Shown piece by piece: positions 10,485-24,700 of a stretch of DNA of 64,000 bases; position 1 is the stretch's first letter; the number at the start of each line of letters is the position of its first letter. A program made the position numbers and the translations under genes. The notes under the pieces are model-generated. The model saw nothing but the letters and a program-made list of their open reading frames with translations. It was not told the DNA's origin and did not search any database. The DNA is from Mermis nigrescens (lineage: Eukaryota; Nematoda; Enoplea; Mermithida; Mermithidae), in the NCBI GenBank assembly GCA_036768485.1, contig JAVLUZ010000149.1, positions 186,001 through 250,000 of the forward strand, in the 5' to 3' direction.

Positions 10485-11240
10485 CTAGCAAAGAAAAATG
10501 CTCCGATGGAACAAAAAAGATGAATATACTTGGAATTGTGGATTATTATGGATGTAAAAGGAGGGGACTAGGAAAAATCTACCTAAAGTCGGAAAATCTG
10601 CTAAAAATCACACTTTCTCTAAGCAACGCAAAAAATCGATGTATATTCTGCGGCCTCTAAAAGTGTCTTTTTTAAATAATGTTCGAAGTTTCAGATAAGA
10701 GTGTATAAACGAAATCTATCAAGGTTACTTTTTTAAATTGCTGGCACCTGATTGATAGAAAACTAAGAAGTATTGTATTTAAGTTGTTTTGTTTTATGAG
10801 CATTATAGCAAGCAAAGCAGGAGCCGATTGATTAGTGCACACAATCGTTTCGGGCATGCTAGTGTATCTACAAGTCTATTTCAAGTCAACTTACTTGTTT
10901 CCTACTGTTTTTAACCAACCATGTCTTCAATTGTCTTCGATGTTTGCTATTTCATTCAATTGGCTTGGAAGACTGTTAGTTTACTTAATATCATTTCCCA
11001 TAGCTACTGCATAGCTAACGTGCTGCTGTTTCAATCATTGTTATGGTTGAATATTTATTTTAATCTGTTGGCCGCAGAATATACATCGATTTTTTGCGTT
11101 GCTTAGAGAAAGTGTGATTTTTAGCAGATTTTCCGACTTTAGGTAGATTTTTCCTAGTCCCCTCCTTTTACATCCATAATAATCCACAATTCCAAGTATA
11201 TTCATCTTTTTTGTTCCATCGGAGCATTTTTCTTTGCTAG
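10485..11240. mobile_element. TIR MITE with TA target site (mariner-like), copy 1
   Basis: The 756-bp element starts CTAGCAAAGAAAAATGCTCC and ends with its complement. The terminal inverted repeats are about 165 bp (10485-10650 and 11073-11240) and TA flanks both sides. There is no transposase ORF. A second copy sits at the equivalent place in the inverted family L copy (45015-45754), so it inserted before family L was duplicated. Confidence 0.8.
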
Positions 11241-11439
11241 TATAGAAATATCTGGCTCTTCAAATCAGTTTGGTATAAGGAACACTTCTAAAACAATCAG
11301 GATCTTCAATTTACTATTTTATGGAACTCTAGCTCATTTTTAAGTTTTACTGTGCTTTGATTACTTCTTGCTGATTATCCAATCAGGTTAGATCAGTCAA
11401 GCTCGTTAAAGATAAATTATCGGCAAACTTATAGGGAAA

Positions 11440-13255
11440 AATATGTGAAAGCCGGAAAATGGAAAATTTTTCATTTCCTTTATTTGCAACGGAAAATGGT
11501 TCATTTCAAAATTTTCGGTCGTTAATGTGAAACCCAAGTCGTTTCTCACCAAATTTCTCTATTTTTGAAGAAATTTCGAAAGCGTAACTAAAAGTGGAAA
11601 AGTCCACAATAAAACGAAAAAATGCCGAAAAATTGTTTATTTCTTAATCTTTTCACTCAAAATTCTCATCTTTTGAAGAAATTGACCTTCCAGATCCGAA
11701 AAAATCGTTATCCACTTCGAACGATTTCGTCGCAGATGGAAAATCGCCGGAAAATGGAAAAATAGGGTAAAACTCGGAAATGGAAAATGGACAATTTCCC
11801 ATTTCCTCTATTTTCAACGGAAAATGGTTAATTTTCAAAAATGCACAATTTTCCGTTTTTACCATTTTTGTAGACATTCCATTATATGTTACGCTTTCGA
11901 AATTTTTCAAAAATGGAGAAATATGGTGAAAAACGACATGAGTTTGATATGTACGACCGAAAATTTCAAAAATTAACCATTTACCATTGAAAATAAAGAA
12001 AATAAAAAATTGTCCATTTTCTATTTTCCATTTCCGGGTTTTACCCTATTTGGAATTTTTTTCTAATATGGTTTTGTCTCAATTTTCCCAAAGACAATGT
12101 TTTTACGCTTTTTTAACCCCAGAAGTTTAATGTAGAAATGTTTAACATGAGGGACTTGTGCATAATTTTTTTGCACAATTTTTTTCAAAAAAATTTTTTT
12201 CACTGATTCTCCTAAAAATATTTTTTTCTGATAGATTCGAGGACGCTGAGTCAGAAAAAACCGTTCTGGGGGCTGACGAATATTTTTGGAGATAGAGCCC
12301 TAAGAACATTTTGATAATCACGTCTTTTAAAAGTTTGAAGGGCTCTATCTTCACAAATATTCGTCAGCCCCTAAACGCTTTTTTCTGGACTCAGCGTCCT
12401 CGAATCTATCAGAAAAAAGTATTTTTAGGAGAATCGGTGACAGAACCATATTAGAAACTTCAGCCCCCTATTTTTCCATTTTCCGGCGATTTTCCATCTG
12501 TGACGAAATCGTTGTAGTCGAGTGGATAACGATTTTTTCGGATCTGGAAGGTCAATTTTTTCAAAAGAGGAGAATTTTGGAGTGAAAAGACGAAGAAATG
12601 AACAATTTTCAGATTATTTCATTTTTTTGTAAACTTTTTCCATTTTTAGTTACGCTTTCGAAACTTCTTCAAAAATAGAGAAATTTGGTGAAAAACGGCA
12701 TGAGTATGACATTTACGACCGAAAATTTTGAAAATGAACTATTTTCCGTAGAAAATAAAAGAAATGGAAAATTTTCCATTTTCCATTTCCAGGGTTTTAC
12801 CCTATTTTTCCATTTTCTAGCGATCTTCCATCTGCGACGAAATCGTTGTAGTCGAAGTGGATAACGATTTTTTTCGGATCTGGAAGGTCAATTTTTTTTA
12901 AAAAGAGGAGAATTTTGAGTGAAAAGACGAAGAAATGAACAATTTTTATTTTTTCATTTTTTTGTAGACTTTTCCATTTTTAGTTACGCTTTCGAAATTT
13001 CTTCAAAAATAGAGAAATTTGGTGAAAAACGACATGAGTTTGACATTTACGACCGAAAATTTTGACTATGAACCATTTTCCGTTGAAAATAAAGGAAATA
13101 AAAAATTTTCCATTTTCCATAATCCGGCTTTTACCCACTTTTTCCATTTTCCATTTTCCGACTATTACCCATTTTTCCATTATCCATTTTCATTTCCGGC
13201 TTTTACCCATTTTCCATTTTCCATTTCCATTTCCGGATTTTACCCACGCCCTTGG
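11440..13255. repeat. Inverted and tandem TTTTCCAT-rich repeat region
   Basis: A module of about 330 bp occurs in one orientation at about 11440-11760 and in the other at 12470-12795 and 12800-13130. It runs from ATAGGGTAAAAC through GATGGAAAATCG, GATCCGAAAAAATCG and a CGAAAGCGTAAC block to CATTTCC. The last two copies are in tandem. The region ends in a degenerate TTTTCCAT-type microsatellite (13100-13245). Short ORFs here are only translations of the repeat. Confidence 0.7.
12055..12462. mobile_element. Foldback MITE within the TTTTCCAT region
   Basis: TCTAATATGGTTTTGTCTC near 12062 is complemented by ACAGAACCATATTAGAA at 12440-12458. A second pair of arms matches closely: 12203-12290 (GATTCTCCTAAAAATA through GAGGACGCTGAGTC and GGGGCTGACGAATATT) against 12345-12437. 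The unit is a long imperfect hairpin of about 400 bp with no ORF. Confidence 0.7.
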
Positions 13256-13609
13256 TCAGACAAATAAGTGGTCTACTGCGTATTCTCACATGCAAAGTAA
13301 ACAAACGCGGGCATTAATGATTAACGATCGGTAAAACAATAGCTACTGTTAATATGGGTAAATAAGTATGAGTAAATAACAATATGCATTGTAGCTACGG
13401 GAAAAATCTAATTTGTGTTGCGCTATCGGTCGAATTAGTGTCAGAATGAATTTGTATGAGCTCAATGTAATTTGTAAGGACAATTTAAGCCAGAGGCGTA
13501 GCCAGGTTTTTGGTTCGGGGGGCATGAACAAAAATATTTTAAGACTACTTTTTGCATAGAATGCCAGTAAGGTTATGTATAGTAAAACCGAGTTTTTCCA
13601 CCTTTAGTA

Positions 13610-14040
13610 GTGTAGCCCAGTGTTTTTTTTGCACGAGGTCCGTTTGTACATGTACAAAGATGGTCCCCAAAAGTCTTTGTACATTTTGAAGACACAAATT
13701 TTTTGAGTACTATAATATGGTACGGTAGCGATTTTAGTGTGGTTAAAACAGTTGTCCGACTTTTGGTAGTGTATTTTAGCTAATTTCTGGGTCTCTAAGG
13801 GCAAAAATCACTAATAATCGTCTTAAAACGGCGCTAAGCGCCGAAACATTTGACATTTTTCCTTTTAAATCGCAATTTCTGCCAGTATAAAGATATATAG
13901 AACACACAATCCGAAAATTTGTACGAATTTCAGACCTTTTTTGCAATTTTTGTCTTCCCAAAATCTTTGTACCTGTACAAAGACGGTCCCGAAAAGTCTT
14001 TGTACATCGAGAAAAACTTTGCCGAATATTAAAAAAGACT
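13610..14040 (-). mobile_element. Family T MITE (TGTACA-rich, hAT-type), inverted copy
   Basis: Starts CAGTGTTTTTTTTGCACG and contains TTTGTACATGTACAAAG, the GGCGC hairpin near 13831, and ends in the complement of the CTCGGCAAAGATTTTTC end near 14030. It is the reverse complement of the copies at 33210 and 36344. Confidence 0.7.
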
Positions 14041-15690
14041 GATGTATCCTAGCTAATTTATGGGTTTCTGACGATCGAAAATACAACAAGTGTAAAGCGG
14101 CACTAAGTGCCGAAAATTTTTGGAATTTCTACCATTTTCTTGTAGAATTTACGGCCTTTCTATTGACAAACATTTCGGAAATTATAAATGGCGCAAAGTG
14201 CCGAGAAATTTAGTCATTTTTTACCGCCCTTAACATTTTGTAGCTCGGTGAATACTAATAGTCTGACAGAGCAGAAAATTATCAAATTTGTACAAACCAA
14301 TTTTGACAGTTCAAGCTTATAACAAGAAAACTGCGAATTACTAAGTTTGTCTGAAGATAATTTGAGTGATTCAGGCTTTTAAGCGCAATGCTGGAGCTTT
14401 ACAAAAAGAAAGATCAGTAAGTGGCGGCGCTATGCGCTGGAAAATTTTGACGTTTTTCCACTTTAAACTCAATTTATATCGCTTAAATCATACAAAAAAG
14501 ACAAATTAACGCCGGCGCGAAACAGCAAAAATTTTGAAATTCTTAACTCTTTTACCTGGCTTGTTCTCCCTAAAATTTCGTTGCACAAGTGCAACGAGAT
14601 TTTACGGTTGCGGGGTCTGAGATGGCGCGCTCAAGCGTTCCCAGCGAGGTCCGGGGCTGAGTCCTGGAAAATTTTGTAAAAAAAGCATTTTAATGTTAGA
14701 TAGTAACGTTAAAATTTTCGCGAAATCGGCCAAGTCTCGGTTCTGAATCAAGCAAGCCCAAAAACACTTAAAATTGATGAACTTCTACATTGCACAAAAC
14801 TTTTGAGCTGAAATGCGTTTTTTGACCTCTGCTAATTACGTTGCGCAGCAACGGGTCGCTGCCAATAAGATATAGAAAAATGTATCAATGAAAATTTTGT
14901 TCTTACCGTTTTCAGGCCCATTTGTGGCCTTCTTATTTACAAGATGCAGTTCAGAAAACAGGAAATGCGCAAAAACACAAGAAAATTTTGCCATTTCTTT
15001 CATTTAAAATAGGATTATGTGTCCTTGTAAAGAAAGACAAACAAAGCAAAGAATAGACAAACTGGTACACAAAAGACAAACAAAGCAGAGAATAGACAAA
15101 GTAGTATACAATCATTTTCGCACTTTTACTATTAGGCTCAACAAGCATGCGCAGTTTCAATCAACGAACAAATTACTAGAGCATTAAATTACTAAAGTGA
15201 TGTGAAGTGCTGGATTATTTTAGCTGATTCAAGCTTTCAAATTCATTGGATCTATATAACAATAAATAATAATGACTCGGCGCGAAGCGCCGGAAAATTT
15301 TGACGTTTTTGCCTTTTTGGACTCAGTTTTCTGGACACACATTATTGCAACAGACAAATCAACAATATTACTGAAAAAATTTCGGGCCCTCCTGACTACG
15401 CCTATGATAGCGTTATTCAGTACTTTCAGAGCCAAAAAATTTTTCGCAGTAGTGTCGATTGCATTCCATGCAATGGAACCTATAGTGTGATCAAAGAATC
15501 GGCAAAACCACTTATTTGTCTGACCAATCATGCCTTCCCTTCTGTAACGAAGCTCCGCCCCAAAAACGGGCAGTGCGGCCGGTCCCCGATACTATAAGTT
15601 TGCCAAATTCTCTTGTCAAGCAGAAGAATCGGAGCAAGATTATATTGTCTGTCGAGTTTCGAGCAAAAACCTTCAGAAGCTATCGTTGAG
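14041..15690. other. Upstream flank of NUDC: repeat debris, no gene seen
   Basis: AT-rich sequence with several GGCGCGAAGCGCC-type hairpins (14105, 14425 and 15278) and a short tandem duplication of an AGACAAACAAAGCA(A/G)AGAATAGACAAA unit (15030-15110). Short ORFs lack coding character. The NUDC 5' UTR probably starts in 15540-15690. No TATA box or defined promoter can be argued. Confidence 0.5.
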
Positions 15691-15771
15691 ATGGATCTGA
15701 CTAGTCAGGAAGATAAATATGATACTGTTCTGCTTTCCTTAGCCCAGCAAATGGAAGGAGGTGTCCAACAA
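15691..15771 (+). CDS. NUDC: NUDC exon 1
   Basis: 27 codons from the ATG at 15691 ([11 protein letters not shown]...) to GTCCAACAA, followed by donor GTGAGC; phase 0. The QQMEGGVQ motif is the family's N-terminal signature. The frame is open further upstream but has no ATG there. Confidence 0.9.
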
Positions 15772-18700
15772 GTGAGCTCAGTTGATAAATTATATTTAAA
15801 GCTTTTTAAATAAAGTTGTTTACAGACTAAGTAAGGAAATTATTTCTAGTGATTGATAACCTGTTTGTCCGTGATTTAGGAATTTTAATTTCCCAAAATT
15901 TAAAATTCATGGAACATTATAATTCTTTTATTAAAAAAGCTTTCTCTAGATGTATTTGAATACGCAAATTATTTTTTCGTGTGATAAATGTAACCTTGTT
16001 AAAGCCTATATTTGTTATGTTAGGCCTTTATTAGAGTACTGTTGTAGTATACGGAACCCCTCTTATCTTAGTGATATAAATCGACTGGAAGCTGTTCAAG
16101 GTAGATTCACTAAATATATTTTTGGTTATAATAATATTCTTTCTTACGAGGATCGTTTAATACAACTTAAATTATGTAGACTTGAATTGAGACGCTTACA
16201 GATTTGCCTGTACATGATGTATCAAATTATTTGTCCTAAATCAATCTAGAAGCAAATGATTTTTTAATTTATTCTCAATATTACCCGCAGCATTAATAGA
16301 TTTAAACTAGTTTTACCTGTTGTTCATTCTAATTTAGAATAGTTTGATTTCTTTTACAAATATATCGCAGTTTGGAACGATCTTCCTGACTCTATTGTCT
16401 CTTCTCCTAATCTAAACATATTTAAATCTAGGTTAGCAAACTTTGTTTTATCTAGATATCTTGTGGGGCGCGCGAAAAATTTCTCATCCCATTGACTCGC
16501 ATGTCCCGTCACTAATTCATAATTTATCTATTATGTGTCTCGTCATCTGATATTTTATCAGTTTGGTTTATTAGTAATAAAAATTTCTTGTTAAATTGTT
16601 ATTCTTATGGTGACAAACGCTTTGTAGCTCTGTGCATAGGCGTAGCCAGAATTTTCGTCAAGGGAAGAGGGATTTTTTTTCATCTTAAATACAATAGAAA
16701 CGGGCGGAGGCCGTTAAAAAACCTGTTTTTTTTGCGCTTTTCACATCATCCTGCACTATTTAAGCAATAAAAAACGTATTTTTTGAAATTTTTTACGCTT
16801 TTGACGGAAAAATGCTTATAATGCGCGCGAAGCGCTAATTTTTTTACTTTTCCTGCAGTAAATCGATAGAAACTGCCAATAGATAGAAGAAGTCGGCGGA
16901 AGCGCCGAATTTTTCGATTTTACGTCGCAGAACAGCATCATGCAACAATATCGCTCAGTTCTTGATCGAAATTTTTCCCAGGGGGAACTCCCCTTTCCCC
17001 TGGCTACGCCAGTGGCTCTGTGTCGCCACTAAGTTAAGATATAATAACCAAAACTAGAAGAAATCGGCGCGACGCGCCGAATTTTTAGAGTTTATTCTCA
17101 AAAAATCGTCGCAGGACAGCTGTATGCGACCGCATAGCTCCGTGTCGTAAAATTCAAAATTTTACCTCACGGGGGATACCTCCACTGGCTACACCAGTGA
17201 GTACCGATCAGGGAAGTTTATCTGGGATTGCTTAAGAATTCAGATTTGTACCAGACATGGGCTAAGCCAAATGCACAAATGGGGCGAAAATTGCTCCGCT
17301 CGCTTCGTAAGTTTTGCCCCGTGTATCTTAGGCTTAGCCCATGCGCAGGCACCAATGTGAATGCACATAATCAAGCTTAAGCCTAGGACATTGGTAACAA
17401 CATCTTAGTGGATGTTTAGAACCATTTCCTAGGTTTATGAATTCAGATTTGTGGCAGCACCCTGCTTCTACAGCTGTCCAGACATATCCTGTATTTTTTG
17501 TCATGCTTAAGCTTTTAATCGCTTATGCCCTTAAGTTTGTACTTTCGAAATGTCACCGAGGGAATCAGCGCATTCGAAAACCTAGGAAAACCAGGACTAA
17601 ACGTCTTTACGTACGCTTACTCTAGCAAACTAACCGCGCACACAAAAGGTACGTGTCAACCAAACGTAGGAATACCTAACAAGAGTACCTACTGTTTTTC
17701 CTAGCTATTAAGGAAATATCTAAATGTAGAATATAGGTGCCGTCAGAAATCAGTAAAATTGGGTTTAGAAACTTATTTTTTTCATAAAACGCACTGAAGG
17801 CGTAAAAATAAGCCGCGGAAACAGGGTTATCAAGGAATGGGTTGTTTGGGTTTTTGGGTTTTTTTGGGTACAAAAATCTTAAAGTTTTGTGTTTTTGGAT
17901 TTTTCGATTTAGTTTTTCACATTAAATAAGCCTTTTATATCAAATAATTCAATCTAATTCCGAAAATTAGTCGCTTAGGTTCCGACTAAAATGGATTGGG
18001 TCCTGTATCACATTAGTCATGCTTTAGGTGGTCTGGTAGGGTAGGTAACTACTTACTACATCTTTGCTATGCGCCCTGGTCACTACTGATAAAGTGACGA
18101 CTGATTCTGCTCATGGACAACAACAAAACTATGGGTCTGATGTTGTAAAATCGCAAAAACTTCATCAGCAAATTCATAATCATTGCCAAGAAATTGCTGT
18201 CATTCTTGCTTCTTGAACAATTCTCATTTCCTGCATAAAACCTTTGAAGAACAGATGATAATTGATGCAAAATGCGGTTTAGGTTGTAAGTATAAAGACT
18301 AAAAATGGAGTCTTTAAACCGTGCGCTTAGGACTAAATATACCGTAATTATAATTGAAAAATTCGGCACGTAGCGCCGAAATTTTTTCTTTTGCGATTTT
18401 CGGCTAAAACAGCAAAATGGGGAGTAAAGGAAAAATTTATTCTCACATTTCATTTCCTGTGGGGGAGCACGCGCCCTCATATCCCCTTGGATACGAGCCT
18501 GGGTTCAAGCCTCTAGATTTCCAAAACCAAGGGGAGTAATGGAAAATTTTCATATCGGTGGGGGCACGTGCCCACCTATCCTTCCTGGATACGGACCTGT
18601 TCATGCCGATGGGGGATATAAGTAGTTCGGGAGGAATACTCAATTTGCTTAAAACCTGCGATATACTTAATCTGTTTTCCAGAATTGTGTGTTAAGTCAA

Positions 18701-21700
18701 CTTTAGCCAAATCGTTTTGCTTAAAATCTTTTTCAAGCGTTTATGCAATTTTATGCAAATTTTCGTCTAAACGGCTTAAAATCGACCTAGCGTTCAACAA
18801 TGAAATCGTTACATGCAAGCTTGTTGACGTGATTTATTGAATAATTGTAAATTCCATCAGTTCTAGTGTCCCATCGTTTACATTTGAGCCATAATTCCAA
18901 GCGCTAAATGCGCTTATTTGATTGACATCTATAACGAAATTAAAGTATGTAAGATGAAATTACCTTGAGTGTTGAGCTACCGTTTATTGCCTGAGCGTTG
19001 TTATTGCTTATTTAAGTCAATCAGTCAATAAGGGCCAAGAGTCTCCATCTTACAAAAATATTAAAAATTTCAGACCCGGTACAAATCCACTTAAAATTCG
19101 GATAACAATTGCTAAAAAGAGATTTTCTAATTCTGTGCTATATTAGACTTTGTCACAGGATGTACAATCATGTTGTCTAATCTTATAGCTTCTCGACGTG
19201 ATGTTCAACTTTCTCGCGAGGAAAACTGATTTCTACACGGGAGCTGGATCAGAAGCAGCGGAAAAGGTATATTTCATTTCGCCTTTGTTCTCTTTTAGCT
19301 GAATTATTTATCACGGGCTGAGGCAGAGATCGCGCCTACTTTACGAAGGTTGTTGGAGCAATAGTGAATACGAATGTAGAATAATGAAACATGGGTGTGT
19401 TATGACAATTAAAAACGGAACTTCGCATCGCTGAAGTTTTTTGTGGCAGAAAATCAGGCTTGTTTTTTATTAAAAACAACATCAAAAATCAAAGTCTTAC
19501 TAGCACTGTTTTTTGTGCGAGACAAAGATTTTGAGGCTCGTACGAAGATTTTCGAAGCCATCTTTGTACAATGTACAGAGACTTTTTGGGGCAAAGTAAT
19601 AGTAATTTTAACGCTTTTTGAGTATTTTTTAGCAAAATTTCGAAAAATTTTCATCATAATTACATTCTAATTTGCTCCAAGCGCAGGCATTAAACACTCC
19701 AAAATTTATCTTTATGCATCTTTGTACAAATTTAAGCATCTTTTACACCCATCTCTGCTGGTTAATGAAGATTTTATGCAGAAAAAATTATTAAACAACT
19801 TTGCACTGTTTTCTGCCGTTTGGAGATAAAACTGACTTTTTTATCTTTGCGTTGCGTTAAAGTCATCATCAAATTGGTGTCTATTATGAGATTTAGCCGG
19901 AATATTGCAATCGCTGTATTATTTCTGATTGTGTAACACAAGTTATTTTAGCTTTCTGAGTCGAATTTTATGTGTAAATTCAAACCAAGACTCATGCAAA
20001 TTTCGGCGCTTCGCGCCGAACTAATATAACCAGCTGAACTTAGGATAAAGTAACACTTTGTGTGAAGCGTGCGGATCACGAACAACAATCTAGTAGTATG
20101 TAAAAATGTGTGTTTAATAGTATATAAAAAAATGTTTGCTCATACAACGACTTTTCCGGAGATCTTTGTACATGTACAAAAAGGCTCGTACAAAAAAACA
20201 GTGTTTACTAGTGAGTAGCTGTCACGTGTTACTTTTTTAGCTCTATTCGAATAGATCGAATGCAGTTAAACGAAAATTAAAATTTTTATTTTTAGTTGAT
20301 CAAACACTACTTTATTCTGCGGGATAACCATTCAAGTCGATCAAATGCTGATCTACTACTAGATCTTGAAGCCAATCTAATGCGGTGTTAGGACATTAAT
20401 ACTATAGCGGGAATATGGTGTAGTATGTACATTATACTTACGACCTTACAGAGCCCTTAATACAAAAATCTCATCGTGTCAAATTAGATAAGCGACGCTC
20501 TCATCTGATTTGATTTTATGTTATAGCTCATCTGACTTGACACCACTCAATTCTTTCTTGTGTGGCTTTTTCAAGTTTAAAGTGCACAAAAAATCTGTCA
20601 GTACTCCTGTCCTTTAAAATTGCATTAGATTGGCTTTCATGGAAGTCACTACCGAGGTGATAATAAAAAATGCTAGATATGAGGAATGATTTCAGCTGAT
20701 GATTGAGTTGGATGGTACATAATCGTATAAGTAGTATAGTGTTTGATCACTTTGCTTCTTTTTAACAAGAATTTAAAACTTGTTTTTTTATCAAGCAGTC
20801 TATGTTTGGCCAAATTTTCAGCAGATTTGGACGAGTATTACGGAAATTATGGTTGAAAACTGTAGATACTTAGGTGGCCCACCCTTTATTTACATGATCA
20901 TTACATGAATGATAATTTTCATTTCATGCTTCACTTCGTACAACAGAATTTCCATTTTGTTTTTCAGGCTTTCCGGCTTTCAATTTCCAGGAACTGCCAA
21001 CAAAGCCTTAAAGCTTATATTTTTAGGCACGTAGCTGGCCGTCCTATTTTGGGGGGACCAACAGCAATTTTGGAGGGACTAACCCCAGAAAGGCCAAAAA
21101 TAGCATAAAATAACGGTTAAAAAGTCCGATTTTTCTGATTTTGGGGGTGATATGGACCCCCATTCACCCCAGAGCTACGTGTCTGATTTTTTATCTAAAT
21201 CGTACATGCATAAGGGAGGGGTGAGCGGGGTACTGACCGCCACTTAGGGGTCCAAAAGTTATTGCCGCGTAGCAACCACACCTGGGCAATGCCCCATATC
21301 GGCCCATCACCAGGACGGGCCGAACTAAAAGTTGGATGGGGCGAAGGGGTAACTTGGGCGGGGCTATGTTTTGTACAGGGAGAAAATTTTTGGAGATAAT
21401 TAAGAAAATGCTAGATACAGTATATCATGATCAGTTTACAAAACATGCACAGGAACCATCTTATTACACTGTTCGACACATTTCTAATGGATGGACCCAC
21501 CTTTTTTCAGTGGCTGACCCACTGATTAAGCTGAACGACCCACCTTTTTCAGGCACGGACCCACCTTTTTTCAGGGACAGACCCACCTTTTTCATGATCT
21601 AGGGACCCACCCACCTTTTTGGGCTGGAAGTTGGACGGGGCGAACCGTCAGCCATTGCCCAGGTATGGTAGCAACAAAGATTCGAGACAAAGTATTTTAA

Positions 21701-24700
21701 TGCGGTTTTAACATGATAAATATTCAATGCCAGTGCGACTTATTGTAGTAATTCAGGATTTTATTCCTTTCTGGTCATAAATTCTTTGTTTCCTCCCTGA
21801 TCACCCTAATTATTTGACACCTTTAATGAATGGCCTAAATATTATGAAAATAATCGATTAAATTACCCATTACTTCATACATACATATGTATGTATATCA
21901 CTCACTCACTCACTCACTCATCCCGTTTTACGTCGTTTTTCCCAATTGGGGTTGGACGTTTGATGCTATATCGCCATTTCACCCGATCATGAGTGTCTTC
22001 CATGCGTAGATTTTTGACAGCCAAGTCCTTTTTTAATTGTCTTCATCCACGTTGTCTTCGGCCGGCCTCTTGGCAGTTTTCCAGGCGCCACCAGGTTTTT
22101 GACTGATATGACATTACCGTCCTGGCTTCTTTCGACATGTCCTAGCCAGCGCAATCTGCAAGTCCGCAGTGTATTCTGGATATTGTCCATTGTAAGTCTT
22201 CTAAGAATTTCTTCGTTGCTAATTTTGTCGGCCAGGCGCAAACCAAGCATCCAGCGAAGCAATTTCATTTCAGTTCTGTTTAAAGCGTTTTCTATGCATT
22301 TGTCATTGCCCATGTTTCTGATCCATACAGCAGGACTGAGCGTACACAGCGCTGGTACAGTTGACTGCGGGTTGGTAATGGTATACTCTTTTGCATCAGT
22401 AGACCAGCTACGACTTTCCATTTATTTCATGTGGCCTGGATTCTGCATCTAACGCTCGCTTCAGCACCACCATTGGCTTGTACTGTGTCGCCTAGGTATG
22501 TGAAAGTATTGACCTTTTCTACCGTCATTTCATCGATTTGTAGCATGTTTGGCTCTACGATTTCTGAAACTACGTCAGTTGTGCATGCTGTACATTTGAA
22601 GTTGTCTTTTACTGCGTTCAAACTTTGACGTATTCCTGAGCATTTTTTGTGGCACCACCGCTTGCACATGGTACAAAGAACGGAATTATTTCCAACACCT
22701 TTTGAGCAAACGGCACATGGGAATCTTCCAGACTTCAAAGTTGGTCCTTTCTCACCGGAGACCATATACTTGGTTTTGCTTAGATTGACGATCATGCCTT
22801 TTTTCAGTAGACTTGCATTCCATAATTCGAAACGCTCTTTTATCTCATCTTGATTTTTAGCCGTAAGCACAAGGTCGTCAGCGTATAGCAGTTCCATGGG
22901 TGTTTCAGTGAATATTTGCTTGGTTGCTTCTTCCATTACCGTTATGAATAGTAAGGGACTAAGGACCGAGCCTTGGTGTACGCCTATGGTTATGTCGATC
23001 TCTTTACTATGGCCAGCCTTTGACTTGACAACTGTTTTTGATGACCGATATGTTGTCATTATCAGTCTTACTAGCTTTTCTGGGATTAGCTGTCTTCTCA
23101 AAGCCCATATGATCGTTTCTCTTGGTATTCTGTCGAAGGCTTTTTCGAGATCTACGAAGAGGTGATGCAGCAGTTGGTGTTTCTCAACATACTTCTCTTG
23201 TAATTGTCTCAATATAAAAATTGGATCAGTTGTTGACCTATTGCGCATAAATCCATATTGTATTCCACTAATTTGTATGAGTTTTCGCAGCCTTAGTTCC
23301 AAAATTTTTTCGAAAATTTTAATGCCTTGCTCAAGTAGGCGGATTCCTCGATAGGATGTACAATTCAGAGGGTCGCCTTTTCCTTTAAACAATGGTATTG
23401 TCATGCTTTTTGTGAAATCGTCTGGCATTTCTTCAGTTTTCCACAATTGTTGGAAGATACGAAGTAGGGCAAGCAATGCAGGTCGTCCAGCTGCCTTTAT
23501 GACATCTACTGATAGACCTGTTGGCCCAGGTGACTTCCGTTTTTTGAAAGATTTCATGGCTTCTTTCACTTCGTTTTCCGTTATTTCTTCAACTGGGCCT
23601 TCTACCATTGTACAATCGTCTACTTCAACTTTTCCATTGCTTTCATTCAACAGTTTTTGGTAGTATTCCCTCCATCTATCACATATCTGTTCTGTAGATA
23701 CTAATAATCGTCCATTATCGTCTTTTACACATATAGCACCAGTAACATCTTGTTTTTCAATTCTTCTGTTCTTAGCTAACCGATATAGTTTTCTTAGTTT
23801 TTCTTGATTACTGCCGCTGCTCCAGACTTCTTCAAGTGCTTCACTCATAGCAGCAGCTACCGTACGTTTGGCTTCAGTTTTAGCCATTTTGTACACTTCT
23901 TTATCAACAGCACATTGGCTTTTTTGCCATCTCCGTTAAGCATCTTTTTTTGTACTGATAGCTGTTCTGACTCTTTCACTGAACCACCATGTTTCTCTAA
24001 AACGTTTTTGATGACTTCCTTTTGATGTTCCACAGACTTCTTGTGCTGTGTTGTAATTGTATAATGTCAAGAATTTATTTCCAATTTTCACTATACGTAC
24101 ATATTTGGGTTGGAAAAATTATTTTTCGATTCTCTGAAAAGCTCTTGTTGGAAAAGTTCAAGAAACATCAAGACCGCGCTTTCGAAAATTTGGCAAGAGA
24201 GAACAAACGCAAGGTCGAAGAAGAACGAAAGTTAGCCGATCGTAGAGAGAAACAGAAGAAGGTCGATGAAATGCTAAAGTAGTCAATCTTTTCCTGATTT
24301 ACATACTTATGAATGTGGAAAAATTTTAAAAATTTAAAAAATTTAAAAAAGCTCAAAATATTCTTAACTTTCAGGCAGTGATCGGACCGCAGCCTCGGCA
24401 AGGCTCGGCGTTTTTTGTAGCCTCGGCGCCGAGGGCGAAGCTAAAAAAGCCGAGGCGCCGAGGGTTAAAATCAAATTTTAGTACGTTCAATATATCCGTT
24501 GAATATTAACTATTTAAAATGCATCTGCAGTACACAGGCTGTTTTTTACCTAATGGATTTCCTTATGGTTTCAGGTGCGGACCTAATTATGTACACCAAG
24601 TTACATACAGCAAAGTGCCAATTGATATTCATGATGACTAAGTTTTAATTCACATGCTCGCTACATGGATCGGAAAGTACAGTGCAGTTTCCGTCATATA

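Larger units (their letters stand above)
7381..11268 (+). repeat. Family L, copy A: large non-coding repeat with terminal hairpin
   Basis: The left end is a GC-rich hairpin at 7383-7410 (ATAGGTAGCGCG and its complement) followed by TATAATATACTTGG. The body is full of GTGTAAA/TTTACAC words. It includes about four tandem monomers of roughly 210-275 bp, starting near 8640, 8915, 9125 and 9395. Nearly the whole length is found again in reverse complement at 45003-51413; compare 7480-7690 with 50620-50850, 9480-9620 with 48700-48860, and 10000-10090 with 46540-46630. No ORF is conserved. The class is undetermined; a terminal hairpin would suit a Helitron-like end, but CTRR and TC ends are not clear. 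Confidence 0.7.

Noticed and set aside
13019..13334. Two overlapping ORFs rich in Phe, Pro, His and Ser
   Set aside because: They translate the TTTTCCAT-type repeat and have no independent coding evidence.
15613..15690. Upstream extension of NUDC exon 1
   Set aside because: The frame is open but begins with TTG, not ATG, and the family N-terminus matches the ATG at 15691.
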